DNA from: Sporosarcina sp. D27
Lineage (GTDB): Bacteria > Bacillota > Bacilli > Bacillales_A > Planococcaceae
Length of the DNA: 64,000 bases
Assembly: GCF_000586555.1 (NCBI RefSeq)
Contig: NZ_AZUC01000047.1
Coordinates: forward strand, 310,001 to 374,000
Reading direction: 5' to 3'
Under the pieces are notes generated by a model. The model was given only the letters and a program-made list of their open reading frames with translations. It was not told the origin of the DNA and searched no databases. The stretch's first letter is position 1; every line of letters begins with the position of its first letter. A program made the translations under genes and the position numbers. Shown here in pieces: positions 28,258 to 40,103 of this stretch.

Positions 28258-29462
28258 AGGGAATCTTGTCCTTCATGAACAATTGTTGTGAGTAGTTGTT
28301 TTGCAAGCTCTTTTTTCTCCATAGCCGGGAGCGACAGCTCAACACCTGACCTTGAAATTAAAGTTACGACGTTGGCATCACTGCCAAATCCTCCTTCAGG
28401 ATCTGTAACATCATTGACTATAATCCAATCGAGATTTTTCGACGCTAACTTCCCTTTTCCATATGTAACGGCATCTGTCGTTTCTGCCGCAAACCCGATG
28501 AGCCGTTGTGTTGTTTTCATTTCACCTAACGTTTTCAAAATATCGGTTGTCCGTTCCAGCTCTAACGAAGCAGCACCTTCTTTTTTCTTCATCTTTTGGT
28601 CATGTACTGTTTTTGGACGATAATCCGCAACCGCAGCAGATTTCACGACGTAATCCGCATCCGTATATTGACCCAACACGGCATCAAGCATTTCAGCTGC
28701 ACTCTCGACACGAATAAGCTCTACACCTGTTGGCGGAGCAAGCGACACAGGTCCTGAAATAAGAACCGTCTCAGCTCCTAGTTCAACCGCAGCTTGTGCC
28801 ATCGCATACCCCATCTTGCCACTAGAAAAATTTGAAATGTATCGGACCGGATCAATCCGCTCTAATGTCGGACCTGCTGTTACGACGACTTTTTTTCCAG
28901 CTAGCGGAAGCTTCTGTGTTTCATTGAAAAACGAATCGACTAATTCTACAATGCGCTCAGGCTCTTCCAGACGGCCTTTGCCAACATATCCACATGCTAA
29001 AAAGCCCTCGGATGGTTCGATGAATCGAACACCATCTCGATGGAGGCGATCAATGTTCCGAAGAACCGCTGGATGCTCATACATATGGACATTCATTGCA
29101 GGGGCAATCCAAACAGGAGCTGTCGCTGCAAGTAACAGGGTAGAAGCCATATCATCTGCGATGCCATTTGCTAGTTTACCGATGAAATTCGCAGTAGTCG
29201 GTGCAACAATAATGAGATCTGCCCAATCCGCGAGGTCAATATGCGCAATGACTGACGAATCTTTTTCATCGAACGTGTCGAAATAGACATCGTTCCGAGA
29301 CATCACTTGAAACGATAACGGCTGAACAAACTCCATCGCAGAGCGGGTCATCACCACTTTCACCTGCGCTCCGGATTGACTCAATTTACTAACCAGTGCT
29401 ACGGCTTTGTAGACAGCAATGCCACCAGTCACACAAAGCAAAATTTTTTTATTGGCTAACAA
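28254..29462 (-). CDS. coaBC: Bifunctional phosphopantothenoylcysteine decarboxylase/synthetase CoaBC (TTG start)
   Basis: Two steps of coenzyme A synthesis: coupling cysteine to 4'-phosphopantothenate and then decarboxylation. The N-terminal flavodoxin-like CoaC part has CVTGGIAVYKA, APAMNVHMYEHPAV and the ACGYVGKGRLEE lid cysteine. The CoaB part starts near VVVTAGPT and has ISNFSSGKMGYA. TTG 29462 was chosen because GGGGAGG lies 9 nt upstream and the product begins MLANKKILLC, like other CoaBC; an ATG three codons earlier abuts the ribosome site. Length is 402 residues. Confidence 0.94.
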   Translation of the reverse strand: MLANKKILLCVTGGIAVYKAVALVSKLSQSGAQVKVVMTRSAMEFVQPLSFQVMSRNDVYFDTFDEKDSSVIAHIDLADWADLIIVAPTTANFIGKLANGIADDMASTLLLAATAPVWIAPAMNVHMYEHPAVLRNIDRLHRDGVRFIEPSEGFLACGYVGKGRLEEPERIVELVDSFFNETQKLPLAGKKVVVTAGPTLERIDPVRYISNFSSGKMGYAMAQAAVELGAETVLISGPVSLAPPTGVELIRVESAAEMLDAVLGQYTDADYVVKSAAVADYRPKTVHDQKMKKKEGAASLELERTTDILKTLGEMKTTQRLIGFAAETTDAVTYGKGKLASKNLDWIIVNDVTDPEGGFGSDANVVTLISRSGVELSLPAMEKKELAKQLLTTIVHEGQDSL

Positions 29463-29490
29463 CGTCTTCATCCTCCCCGAAAATGACAAA

Positions 29491-29520
29491 CTCCCAAAGA
29501 AAGTACATTTTCTAAGGGAG
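29491..29520 (-). terminator. Hairpin between rpoZ and coaBC (weak terminator or processing site)
   Basis: Minus strand: CTCCC and AGAAA pair with TTTCT and GGGAG around ATGTAC, with two T-T mismatches. The following stretch (TTTGTCATTTTC) is only moderately T-rich. It may attenuate rather than end transcription. Confidence 0.35.
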
Positions 29521-29550
29521 CCTCCATATGTGTATTCAACTCAAGTACGT

Positions 29551-29775
29551 TTAAATTTCGTCCTCATAGACAACGGAAGCGTCCGTCTTGCGTTTGTGAA
29601 GCATGCCTGCTGCGACTTCTTCAAGTGCTTTACCGACATTTTTATGTGATGTGTAGGAAACGAGTTGCTCATCTTTCTTTTCTTGCATTTCGCGAGCTCT
29701 CTTTGCAGCAAGTGAAACGAGTGTGTACTTTGAATCGATCTTCTCTTTTAGTGAATCTACAGATGGATATAACAT
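29551..29775 (-). CDS. rpoZ: DNA-directed RNA polymerase omega subunit
   Basis: Small accessory subunit that helps fold and retain beta-prime. The 74-residue sequence has the omega pattern [27 protein letters not shown] and the central [13 protein letters not shown]. It lies 4 bp behind gmk, the common partner, and before coaBC. Confidence 0.95.
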   Translation of the reverse strand: MLYPSVDSLKEKIDSKYTLVSLAAKRAREMQEKKDEQLVSYTSHKNVGKALEEVAAGMLHKRKTDASVVYEDEI

Positions 29776-29779
29776 TGTC

Positions 29780-30409
<630 letters not shown>

Positions 30410-30470
30410 CTAATATAGTCTCTCCATTCAAATCATCCCTAATCCAGTTCGATCCGAAGTTTGTATTCGT

Positions 30471-30479
30471 ATTATACCA
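30471..30479 (-). promoter_or_regulatory. Extended -10 promoter for gmk operon
   Basis: Minus strand reads TGGTATAAT: an exact TATAAT (30471-30476) with a TGn extension. No good -35 is visible. It lies 74 bp before the gmk start. Confidence 0.5.
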
Positions 30480-30495
30480 TATGTTTGACGCGTAA

Positions 30496-30504
30496 TGCTA
30501 AAAT
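30496..30504 (+). promoter_or_regulatory. Possible extended -10 promoter for rqcH
   Basis: Plus strand reads TGCTAAAAT, an extended -10, 30 bp before the rqcH start. No clear -35 is present. Divergent from the gmk promoter about 20 bp away. Confidence 0.35.
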
Positions 30505-30533
30505 GGAGGAAACGAAAAGAAAGAGGAATTCAC

Positions 30534-32225
30534 ATGGCATTTGACGGGTTATTCACAACCGCGATGAAACGCGAACTACAAACTATTGAAAACGGGAGAA
30601 TCACAAAGATTCACCAACCAAACGCACAAGAAACCGTATTCATTATCCGTGCGGGCGGTCAAAACCGAAAATTACTTTTTTCAGTGCATCCATCCTATGC
30701 ACGCGTACAATTTACCGAAGAAACGATTCAAAACCCAAAAGAGCCTCCTATGTTTTGCATGACACTGCGAAAACACCTTGAAGGAGGAACCATTACAGCT
30801 GTTGAGCAAATGGGAACGGATCGAATCTTGAAGTTTACCATCCGCTCCAAAAACGAAATTGGGGACGACATGGAACGCGCAATCATATTTGAGATCATGG
30901 GTCGTCACAGCAACTTTTTACTCATTGATCCTGAGCGAAATATGATTATCGATAGCATGAAACATTTGCCTCCGAGCGTAAACAGCTACCGCACAATCAT
31001 GCCTGGGCAACCGTATATTCCGGCTCCACCACAAGATAAACGGAATCCCTTTACACTCACACAAGAAGTGTTTGAACAGTTGCTCCCAACTTTTGATACT
31101 CCGAAAGCCGTTGTCCAAGAGCTATCAGGATTTTCACCCGTTCATGCTGAGGAACTCTTGTATCGAATAAATAGTTCAACAGGGAAATCCGCATTCCAGA
31201 TTTATCAATCATTTGTCCAAATATTTTCCGTTGGCCCAATCCATCCGAACACGTTAGAAAAAGACGGGAAGTTATTATTTTCTGCAGCTGAGCTAACTTT
31301 CGTACAAGGAGCAGAGATTGTTTATCCAACCCTTGGTGAATTGCTAGACAAAGTCTACTTTGCTCGTGCAGTTCGGGAACGGGTTAAAGCTCAAGCGGCC
31401 GATTTAGAGCGCTGGCTGGATAACGAAATTGCGAAATTGAAATTAAAAGTACAAAAGCTAGAAAAAGAACGAAACGATGCAGGACGTCTAGATACTTTCC
31501 AACTGTATGGTGAACTTCTCACTGCTAACAGTTACGCGATTGAAAAGGGACAGAAAGAAGCGATTGTTGATAACTATTACGAGCAAGGAACGACTGTCAC
31601 CATTCAGCTCGATCCACGTAAATCCGTGATTGACAATGCGCAGCGCTATTTTTCAAAGTATACAAAAGCGAAAAATGCCTTGATTCAACTCGCAAGTCAA
31701 TTAGAAAAAGCACACGAGGACATCGAGTACTTTGAAATGGTGAAACAGCAGGTCATGCAAGCATCTACTGATGATATCGATGAAATCCGGGATGAACTTG
31801 CGGAACTCGGACTCATGAAAGCTCGAAAAGGCAAGAAGAAAGTGAAGCCTAAGAAGCCCATGCCGGAATCGTATGAGTCTTCAGACGGTGTTAAAATCTC
31901 AGTCGGAAAAAATAATCGTCAAAATGATTGGCTGACTTCTAAACTTGCTGCGCGGAATCACATTTGGCTTCACACAAAAGATATACCTGGATCCCACGTT
32001 GTGATACACGATGAAGACCCGAGTGAAAAAACGATTCAAGAAGCCGCGACACTCGCTTCCTACTTCAGTAAAGCTCGTGGATCTGCTTCTGTTCCTGTCG
32101 ATTTCACAGAAGTTCGTCACGTGAAAAAGCCCAATGGTTCAAAACCTGGATTTGTCATCTATTTTGAGCAAAAGACGATTTTTGTTACGCCCGATGAAGA
32201 AGTCGTACGACAATTGAAAGCATAA
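30534..32225 (+). CDS. rqcH: Ribosome quality control protein RqcH (NEMF/YloA family)
   Basis: Homologue of NEMF/Rqc2 that binds obstructed 50S subunits and, with tRNA-Ala and RqcP, adds C-terminal alanine tails that mark stalled chains for ClpXP. It is often annotated as a fibronectin-binding protein. The 563 residues have an N-terminal NFACT-N domain (MAFDGLFTTAMKREL), helix-hairpin-helix and coiled coil in the middle, and a C-terminal NFACT-R domain with KISVGKNNRQNDWLT and HTKDIPGSHVVI. ATG 30534 follows AAGAGG. It is plus strand, alone, and followed by a weak terminator and a repeat array. Confidence 0.95.
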   Translation: MAFDGLFTTAMKRELQTIENGRITKIHQPNAQETVFIIRAGGQNRKLLFSVHPSYARVQFTEETIQNPKEPPMFCMTLRKHLEGGTITAVEQMGTDRILKFTIRSKNEIGDDMERAIIFEIMGRHSNFLLIDPERNMIIDSMKHLPPSVNSYRTIMPGQPYIPAPPQDKRNPFTLTQEVFEQLLPTFDTPKAVVQELSGFSPVHAEELLYRINSSTGKSAFQIYQSFVQIFSVGPIHPNTLEKDGKLLFSAAELTFVQGAEIVYPTLGELLDKVYFARAVRERVKAQAADLERWLDNEIAKLKLKVQKLEKERNDAGRLDTFQLYGELLTANSYAIEKGQKEAIVDNYYEQGTTVTIQLDPRKSVIDNAQRYFSKYTKAKNALIQLASQLEKAHEDIEYFEMVKQQVMQASTDDIDEIRDELAELGLMKARKGKKKVKPKKPMPESYESSDGVKISVGKNNRQNDWLTSKLAARNHIWLHTKDIPGSHVVIHDEDPSEKTIQEAATLASYFSKARGSASVPVDFTEVRHVKKPNGSKPGFVIYFEQKTIFVTPDEEVVRQLKA

Positions 32226-32230
32226 CCTAA

Positions 32231-32262
32231 ACTAGCTTGGCTCATCGCCTTGCTGGTTTTTA
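32231..32262 (+). terminator. Weak Rho-independent terminator after rqcH
   Basis: Plus strand: CTAGC and GGC pair with GCC and GCTGG, with two mismatches between the pairs, followed by TTTTTATT. Confidence 0.45.
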
Positions 32263-32281
32263 TTACGTTGTTTGGAGTGGT

Positions 32282-32442
32282 TGCTCATAAATACCGGAAT
32301 TCGCTCATAAATTCGTGAAAGTGATCATAAACCGTCGAAAACGCTCATAACCCACAAAATATGATCATAAATCACACATTGCGCTCATAAACTCCAAAAA
32401 GTGATCATAAACTGACAAAACTGCTCATAAACCAACACTCCC
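32282..32442. repeat. Eight direct repeats at exact 20-bp spacing
   Basis: The core G(C/A)TCATAA starts at 32283, 32303, 32323, 32343, 32363, 32383, 32403 and 32423, always 20 bp apart. The 12 bases between cores are variable but A-rich. From unit 2 to 7 the cores alternate strictly between CGCTCATAA and TGATCATAA, giving a 40-bp higher period. It lies in the convergent gap between rqcH and pyrE, away from gene starts. The rest of the 354-bp gap (32226-32579) holds the two terminators and nothing else I recognise. Confidence 0.9.
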
Positions 32443-32540
32443 TTACAAATATCTCCTCTAATCGCCGCGTAACTACATAGGAATTCACTTCTTCCCATCG
32501 ATCGACACTCATCGAATGCTGTCGATTAAAAAATCTCCAT

Positions 32541-32574
32541 AAAAAAAGAAGCACAGCGTAAAACGCCAGCTTCC
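32541..32574 (-). terminator. Rho-independent terminator of the pyr operon
   Basis: Minus strand: GGAAGC and GGCG pair with CGC and GCTTC around TTTTA, followed by seven T. It starts 6 bp after the pyrE stop. Confidence 0.75.
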
Positions 32575-32579
32575 GTCAT

Positions 32580-33208
32580 TTATTGCAATTTGCCTGATTT
32601 TAATTTTTGGTGCCAGTCTTGGAGAGAGACAAGGGATTCTTCGCGGATTGCTCCTGAACGAGTTGCGACTTCAGCGAGGGCATTGAAATCAGTAAGGCTT
32701 GTGTAGGTTAAACCTGCTTTTTCAAAAGCTTGGTCTGCACTTTCCAATCCGTATGTAAAGATGGAGACAACACCTTCTACTTGAACGCCAGCTTCTTGCA
32801 ATGCATCAGCTGCTGTCAAACTACTACCACCAGTAGAAATTAAATCTTCCACAATAACAGCACGGTCTTCCGGCTTCACTTTCCCTTCGATCTGCTTGCT
32901 TCGTCCATGACCTTTTGCTTTCGAACGGACATAAACCATCGGTAACCCTAAAATATCTGCAATCCACGCTGCATGAGGAATTCCTGCTGTTGCAGTACCC
33001 GCAATGACAGTTGTTTCTGGATAATTTGCTTTGATAGATGCTGCCATTCCCTCTGCAATTCGTCTTCTACCACCAGGGTCTGACATGATGAGACGGTTGT
33101 CACAATAGATAGGTGATTGAATGCCTGATGCCCATGTGAAAGGCTCATCTGGACTAAGAGTTACTGCCCCTACATGCAATAGAATTTTCGCGATTTCCTG
33201 TTTTGTCA

Positions 33209-33212
<4 letters not shown>
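32580..33212 (-). CDS. pyrE: Orotate phosphoribosyltransferase
   Basis: Joins orotate and PRPP to give OMP. The 210 residues contain FTWASGIQSPIYCDNR, the mobile loop around VYVRSKAKGHGRSKQIEG, and the PRPP-binding motif VIVEDLISTGGSS. The start overlaps the pyrF stop (two ATG in tandem, 33212 or 33209). It is the last gene of the operon, before a terminator. Confidence 0.97.
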
Positions 33213-35606
<2,394 letters not shown>

Positions 35607-35645
35607 GCAAGAACCCCCTTCTATTTCTCTGGATTGTTGCAATTC

Positions 35646-36920
35646 TCACTGTTGTTCTGAAAAGACTGTTTCTCCTCCGTACAGTGTCAGTACTGGCCAT
35701 CCCGTGCATGTAACTCCTGTAAACGGTGTGTTTTTTCCTTTCGATAAAAACGTAGTTGGGTCAATGGGTTGCTCAGTCGTCAAATCGAGCATAACAAGAT
35801 CAGCGATAGCCCCTTCTTCAATCGAACCATATGGGAGTGCAAATACGTCACATGGCTTTTTCGTAAACCAGTCAATCAGTTGCTTTAATGTCCAGTCTCC
35901 GTTTTTCACGAAGTGTGTATAGAGTAATGGGAAGGCAGTTTCAAAACCAGTGATGCCAAATGGTGCTTTTATGAATCCTGCAGCCTTTTCTTCCGCACTA
36001 TGTGGAGCATGATCTGTTGCGATGAAATCCAGTGTCCCGTCAAGAAGGCCTTCTCGTAATGCGGCCAAGTCTTCGTTTCCACGTAATGGTGGATTCATTT
36101 TCCAAACAGCATCATCTTCAGGAATATCATGTTCTGTCAGCAATAAATGATGAGGAGTCACTTCAGCTGTAACATGAACACCCGCACGTTTAGCATCACG
36201 GATTACGCGAACAGATTCTTTCGTACTAACGTGGCAAACGTGATAGTGTGCACCCGCAGCTTCAGCAAGAAGAATATCGCGTGCAATATGAACCGACTCT
36301 GCAACAGACGGAATGCCCGGCAGTACAAGTTCCTTATTCCGAATTCCTTCGTGCATCGCGCCTCCATAAATGAGCGTATTATCTTCACAATGTGCAACGA
36401 CCGCCATGTTCAATTTTGCAGCATCTTGCATCGTCTCAAGCATCATACCTGCTTCTTGGATACCCACACCGTCGTCTGTAAACGCAAATGCTCCATGATC
36501 TTTTAGTTCCGCCAAATTCGTACGTTCTTTTCCGGCTTCTCGGATTGTTATGGATGCATATGGTAACACGCGAATGACTGCATTTTTTTCTATCAATTCA
36601 TTTACATGTTCAATATTTTTAATCGTATCTGGAACTGGTCGTGTATTTGGCATCGCACAGATTGTCGTGTAACCGCCTTTTGCAGCAGCTTTCGTTCCAC
36701 TTTCAATTGTTTCTTTATGCTCTCCACCTGGCTCACGTAAATGCACGTGAACATCGACAAACCCTGGTGCTAGACAGCAACCATTACCGTTGATTACTTC
36801 AGCATCACTTACATCTAAATTTTGTCCGATTTCAACAATCTTTCCATCTTTAATTCGTACATCTTTTAAATCTTGTGACGTTTCATTATATAGCCAAATA
36901 TTTCGGAGCAGCTTGTGCAT
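35646..36920 (-). CDS. pyrC: Dihydroorotase
   Basis: Zinc amidohydrolase that cyclises carbamoyl aspartate to dihydroorotate. The 424 residues (Bacillus subtilis 428) contain [21 protein letters not shown] and ATDHAPHS, with the metal histidines and catalytic Asp. The start is uncertain: ATG 36920 has AGGGGG 8 nt upstream and gives a 35-bp overlap with pyrB in another frame. It belongs to the class I type found in Gram-positives. Confidence 0.95.
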   Translation of the reverse strand: MHKLLRNIWLYNETSQDLKDVRIKDGKIVEIGQNLDVSDAEVINGNGCCLAPGFVDVHVHLREPGGEHKETIESGTKAAAKGGYTTICAMPNTRPVPDTIKNIEHVNELIEKNAVIRVLPYASITIREAGKERTNLAELKDHGAFAFTDDGVGIQEAGMMLETMQDAAKLNMAVVAHCEDNTLIYGGAMHEGIRNKELVLPGIPSVAESVHIARDILLAEAAGAHYHVCHVSTKESVRVIRDAKRAGVHVTAEVTPHHLLLTEHDIPEDDAVWKMNPPLRGNEDLAALREGLLDGTLDFIATDHAPHSAEEKAAGFIKAPFGITGFETAFPLLYTHFVKNGDWTLKQLIDWFTKKPCDVFALPYGSIEEGAIADLVMLDLTTEQPIDPTTFLSKGKNTPFTGVTCTGWPVLTLYGGETVFSEQQ

Positions 36921-37797
36921 GAACATTTCCCCCTCTTAAGATCATTTCCATTGCTGCAGCTCGGATGTAAACTCCATTTTCAACCGCTTCGTAAACTCTT
37001 AGTTTTGGATGGGTCGAAAGTGGTTCTGCAATTTCCACTCCCCAGTTAATCGGTGCGGGATGCATGATGATTGCGTTATCCTTCATCATTGCTGCACGTT
37101 CCTCCGTCAATCCAAATTGTTCGTGATATTCTTCTTTCGTATAACTCATCTTTTCATCATGACGTTCATGTTGAACACGTAGTAGCATGACTACATCAGC
37201 TTGACCTATCACACCATCCCAATCTGAAAGTGTTTCATAATCCCCAGACCACTCAGCCGGACAGATGAATTGAACGTTCGCACCCAGTTTTTGTAAAGCT
37301 TCTGCATTTGAGGCTGCAACACGGCTATGTGATAAATCTCCAGCGATGACCACGTTAAGTCCTTCGAAATAGCCGAACTCTTCTTTGATCGTAAACAGGT
37401 CCAAGAGTGATTGACTTGGATGTTGTCCTGTACCATCTCCGCCGTTGAAAACTGGGATTTTAATGCCCTCGAGCTGTTTGTAATACTCTTTTTCGGGGTG
37501 ACGAATGACAACTGCGTTAACACCCAATGCTTCCAAAGTTCTAACTGTATCGAAAAGCGTTTCCCCTTTTGTCGTGCTCGAATGACCTGGATCAAATTGG
37601 ATAATTTCCAATCCTAGTTTTCTTTCAGCGATTTCGAAGCTCAGTTTTGTTCGTGTACTTGGCTCAAAAAACAAGTTGCTCACCAAATATTTCCCGGGCA
37701 ATTCCCGAATTCCATGGCGCTTCAAGTACTCCGCATAATTCAAGATTTCCATAATATTCTCTTCGCTAAATTGTTTCATTGTAAGTAAGTTATCCAT
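36886..37797 (-). CDS. pyrB: Aspartate carbamoyltransferase catalytic chain
   Basis: Condenses carbamoyl phosphate and aspartate in the first committed step. The 303 residues contain [37 protein letters not shown] and LLRVQHER. No regulatory chain is nearby, fitting the unregulated Bacillus trimer. One oddity is the segment HPAPINWG: other Bacillales PyrB that I recall have Arg in place of this Trp. The residue is not one of the known catalytic ones. Confidence 0.96.
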   Translation of the reverse strand: MDNLLTMKQFSEENIMEILNYAEYLKRHGIRELPGKYLVSNLFFEPSTRTKLSFEIAERKLGLEIIQFDPGHSSTTKGETLFDTVRTLEALGVNAVVIRHPEKEYYKQLEGIKIPVFNGGDGTGQHPSQSLLDLFTIKEEFGYFEGLNVVIAGDLSHSRVAASNAEALQKLGANVQFICPAEWSGDYETLSDWDGVIGQADVVMLLRVQHERHDEKMSYTKEEYHEQFGLTEERAAMMKDNAIIMHPAPINWGVEIAEPLSTHPKLRVYEAVENGVYIRAAAMEMILRGGNVHAQAAPKYLAI

Positions 37798-37831
37798 TTT
37801 GTCGTCCTCCTCTTAGTTAGGGGAAGGTTTT

Positions 37832-37940
37832 AAAAAAAGCCTTCCCAGCATATAGGAAGGCCATTTATGTGTACAGGTCCCTCAAAACAATCCCTGCCAC
37901 ATAAACCTTTCCTTGTCTCTCTGTACAATGTTAAAAGGTC
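37832..37940 (-). promoter_or_regulatory. PyrR-type transcription attenuator between pyrP and pyrB
   Basis: Minus strand: a binding hairpin built on CCTTTTAAC...TTGT and ACAAGGAAAGG with a loop around ACAGAGAGA; an antiterminator pairing GGAAAGG-TTTATGTG with CACATAAA-GGCCTTCC; and a terminator GCCTTCC/GGGAAGGC with seven T (37832-37861). With UMP-PyrR bound, the terminator would form. The loop differs from the standard CCAGAGAGG. Confidence 0.7.
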
Positions 37941-37948
37941 TAACGTAT

Positions 37949-39262
37949 TTAGTTGTCTTTATCCACAAGCAATGGTTCTTCTTGAACATCATCCAATGTG
38001 TTCTTCTCACGACCTGGGAGTACTAAATTTAGCACTACACCAACAATTGCCGCTAACGCCATTCCTTCAATATGGAAAGTTTCGCTAAAGTTGATGGATG
38101 CTCCACCGATTCCAATGACGAGAATGACAGATGTGATAACTAAATTCCGCTGTTTGTCGAAATCCACTTGATGATCGACGAGCATGCGTAATCCGGATGA
38201 AGCGATGATTCCGAATAGCAAGATTGAAATTCCACCGAGTACAGCTGTTGGGATGGTTGAAATGAGTGCCATTACTTTCCCCATGAAGGAGAATAGAATC
38301 GCAAACACTGCAGCTCCCACGATGACATAGACGCTGTATACTCGTGTGATTGCCATGACTCCGATGTTTTCACCGTAAGTCGTTTTCGGTGGACCACCGA
38401 GTAATCCACTTATCAATGTTCCAAGTCCGTCGCCTAGCAACGAACGATTCAGTCCCGGATCGCGGATGAAGTCACGTTCCACTACTTTCCCTAGTACAAG
38501 CTGGTGGCCGATATGCTCTGAAATAGTCACAATGGCAATCGGAACCATGACGAACAACAGGGTTGGTGTAACAACAAAGTCATAATCGACTCCTGGTATT
38601 AGGAATTCTGGAACTGCAAACCACTTCGCCTCAAGTACTGGCTGAAAGTTCAAAATACCGATTGCAGCCGAGTAAATGTAGCCTATGATAATCCCGATCA
38701 ACACTGGCATTAAGCTAATGACACCTCTGAAAAACATTAGGCAGATGATTGCTGACGCCAATGTGACGAGAGCTGCTGAGAAATGAAGAAGACTGTAAGT
38801 TGACACTCCGTCAACGTCGATACGACTTGCCATACCAACCGCAGTTGGTGCAACTGCGAGACCGATGACCATGATAACTGGTCCCACAACGACTGGAGGT
38901 AGGATGTTCATGATCCATTTATGACCTGTCTTCCAAATTAGAAGGGAAACAATCGCGTAAACGAGTGCTACAAACATACTTCCGATCATCGCACTACCAA
39001 TACCCCCAGTTTCAGTAGCAACTGTAATCGGTACGATGAAAGCGAATGAAGATCCTAAATAAGCCGGAACTTTACCTTGAGTAACGACTACAAAGATGAG
39101 TGTCGCGATACCACTCGTAAGTAAAGCGATTGCTGGGCTAAGTCCAACTAGTTGGGGGACTAGAATTGTTGCTCCGAACATCGCGAACATGTGCTGAATA
39201 CTTAACGCAAGCCATTTACCTGCTTCGGGCTTTTCGTGAATATCCAATACTTTTTCTGCCAT
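37949..39262 (-). CDS. pyrP: Uracil permease (NCS2 family)
   Basis: Proton-linked uracil transporter in the cytoplasmic membrane, 437 residues. It is hydrophobic with about 14 transmembrane segments; the N terminus has SIQHMFAMFGATILVPQLVG and the family's ligand region is near TISEHIGHQ and GGPPKTTYGENIG. It sits second in the pyr operon, 28 bp after pyrR, with no attenuator between them. Confidence 0.95.
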   Translation of the reverse strand: MAEKVLDIHEKPEAGKWLALSIQHMFAMFGATILVPQLVGLSPAIALLTSGIATLIFVVVTQGKVPAYLGSSFAFIVPITVATETGGIGSAMIGSMFVALVYAIVSLLIWKTGHKWIMNILPPVVVGPVIMVIGLAVAPTAVGMASRIDVDGVSTYSLLHFSAALVTLASAIICLMFFRGVISLMPVLIGIIIGYIYSAAIGILNFQPVLEAKWFAVPEFLIPGVDYDFVVTPTLLFVMVPIAIVTISEHIGHQLVLGKVVERDFIRDPGLNRSLLGDGLGTLISGLLGGPPKTTYGENIGVMAITRVYSVYVIVGAAVFAILFSFMGKVMALISTIPTAVLGGISILLFGIIASSGLRMLVDHQVDFDKQRNLVITSVILVIGIGGASINFSETFHIEGMALAAIVGVVLNLVLPGREKNTLDDVQEEPLLVDKDN

Positions 39263-39290
39263 AGTCTGTGCGCCTCCAAGCTATTTTCAA

Positions 39291-39884
<594 letters not shown>

Positions 39885-39922
39885 TTAACTCCAAATACTT
39901 TCCTCAAAAAAGCTTTCCATAC

Positions 39923-40055
39923 AAAAAACCTTCCGGCCGTCTTTCGGGCAGGAAGGTGTGCGTGCGTGAAAATGATCCAGCAGTCTGCGCTCGCAAGCGT
40001 GACTCTGAACAACGTGCATCCTTCCCAACCTCTCTGGATTGGCGTTAAAGGTTCG
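39923..40055 (-). promoter_or_regulatory. PyrR attenuator in the pyr operon leader
   Basis: Minus strand: the anti-antiterminator loop is canonical (AATCCAGAGAGGTT, core 40029-40037). A GC-rich antiterminator region follows, then a terminator ACCTTCC/GGAAGGT with six T (39923-39957). About 90 bp then lead to the pyrR start. Confidence 0.85.
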
Positions 40056-40074
40056 CTATGAAGTTTCTATAACA

Positions 40075-40103
40075 AGCATACAGCTTGAATTTATTTACGT
40101 CAA
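40075..40103 (-). promoter_or_regulatory. Sigma-A promoter of the pyr operon
   Basis: Minus strand: -35 TTGACG (40098-40103), 17-bp spacer, -10 TATGCT (40075-40080). The -35 overlaps the stop codon of the rluD-type gene. Transcription would start about 20 bp before the PyrR hairpin. Confidence 0.65.

Noticed and set aside
32282-32442. CRISPR-like array
   Set aside because: The conserved core is only 8-9 bp and the spacer 11-12 bp, too short for CRISPR, and no cas gene is near.
35607-35645. Assembly gap hiding carAB
   Set aside because: The junction has an intact pyrC stop, spacer and pyrK ribosome site, which is more like true gene order than a break; only reads could exclude it fully.
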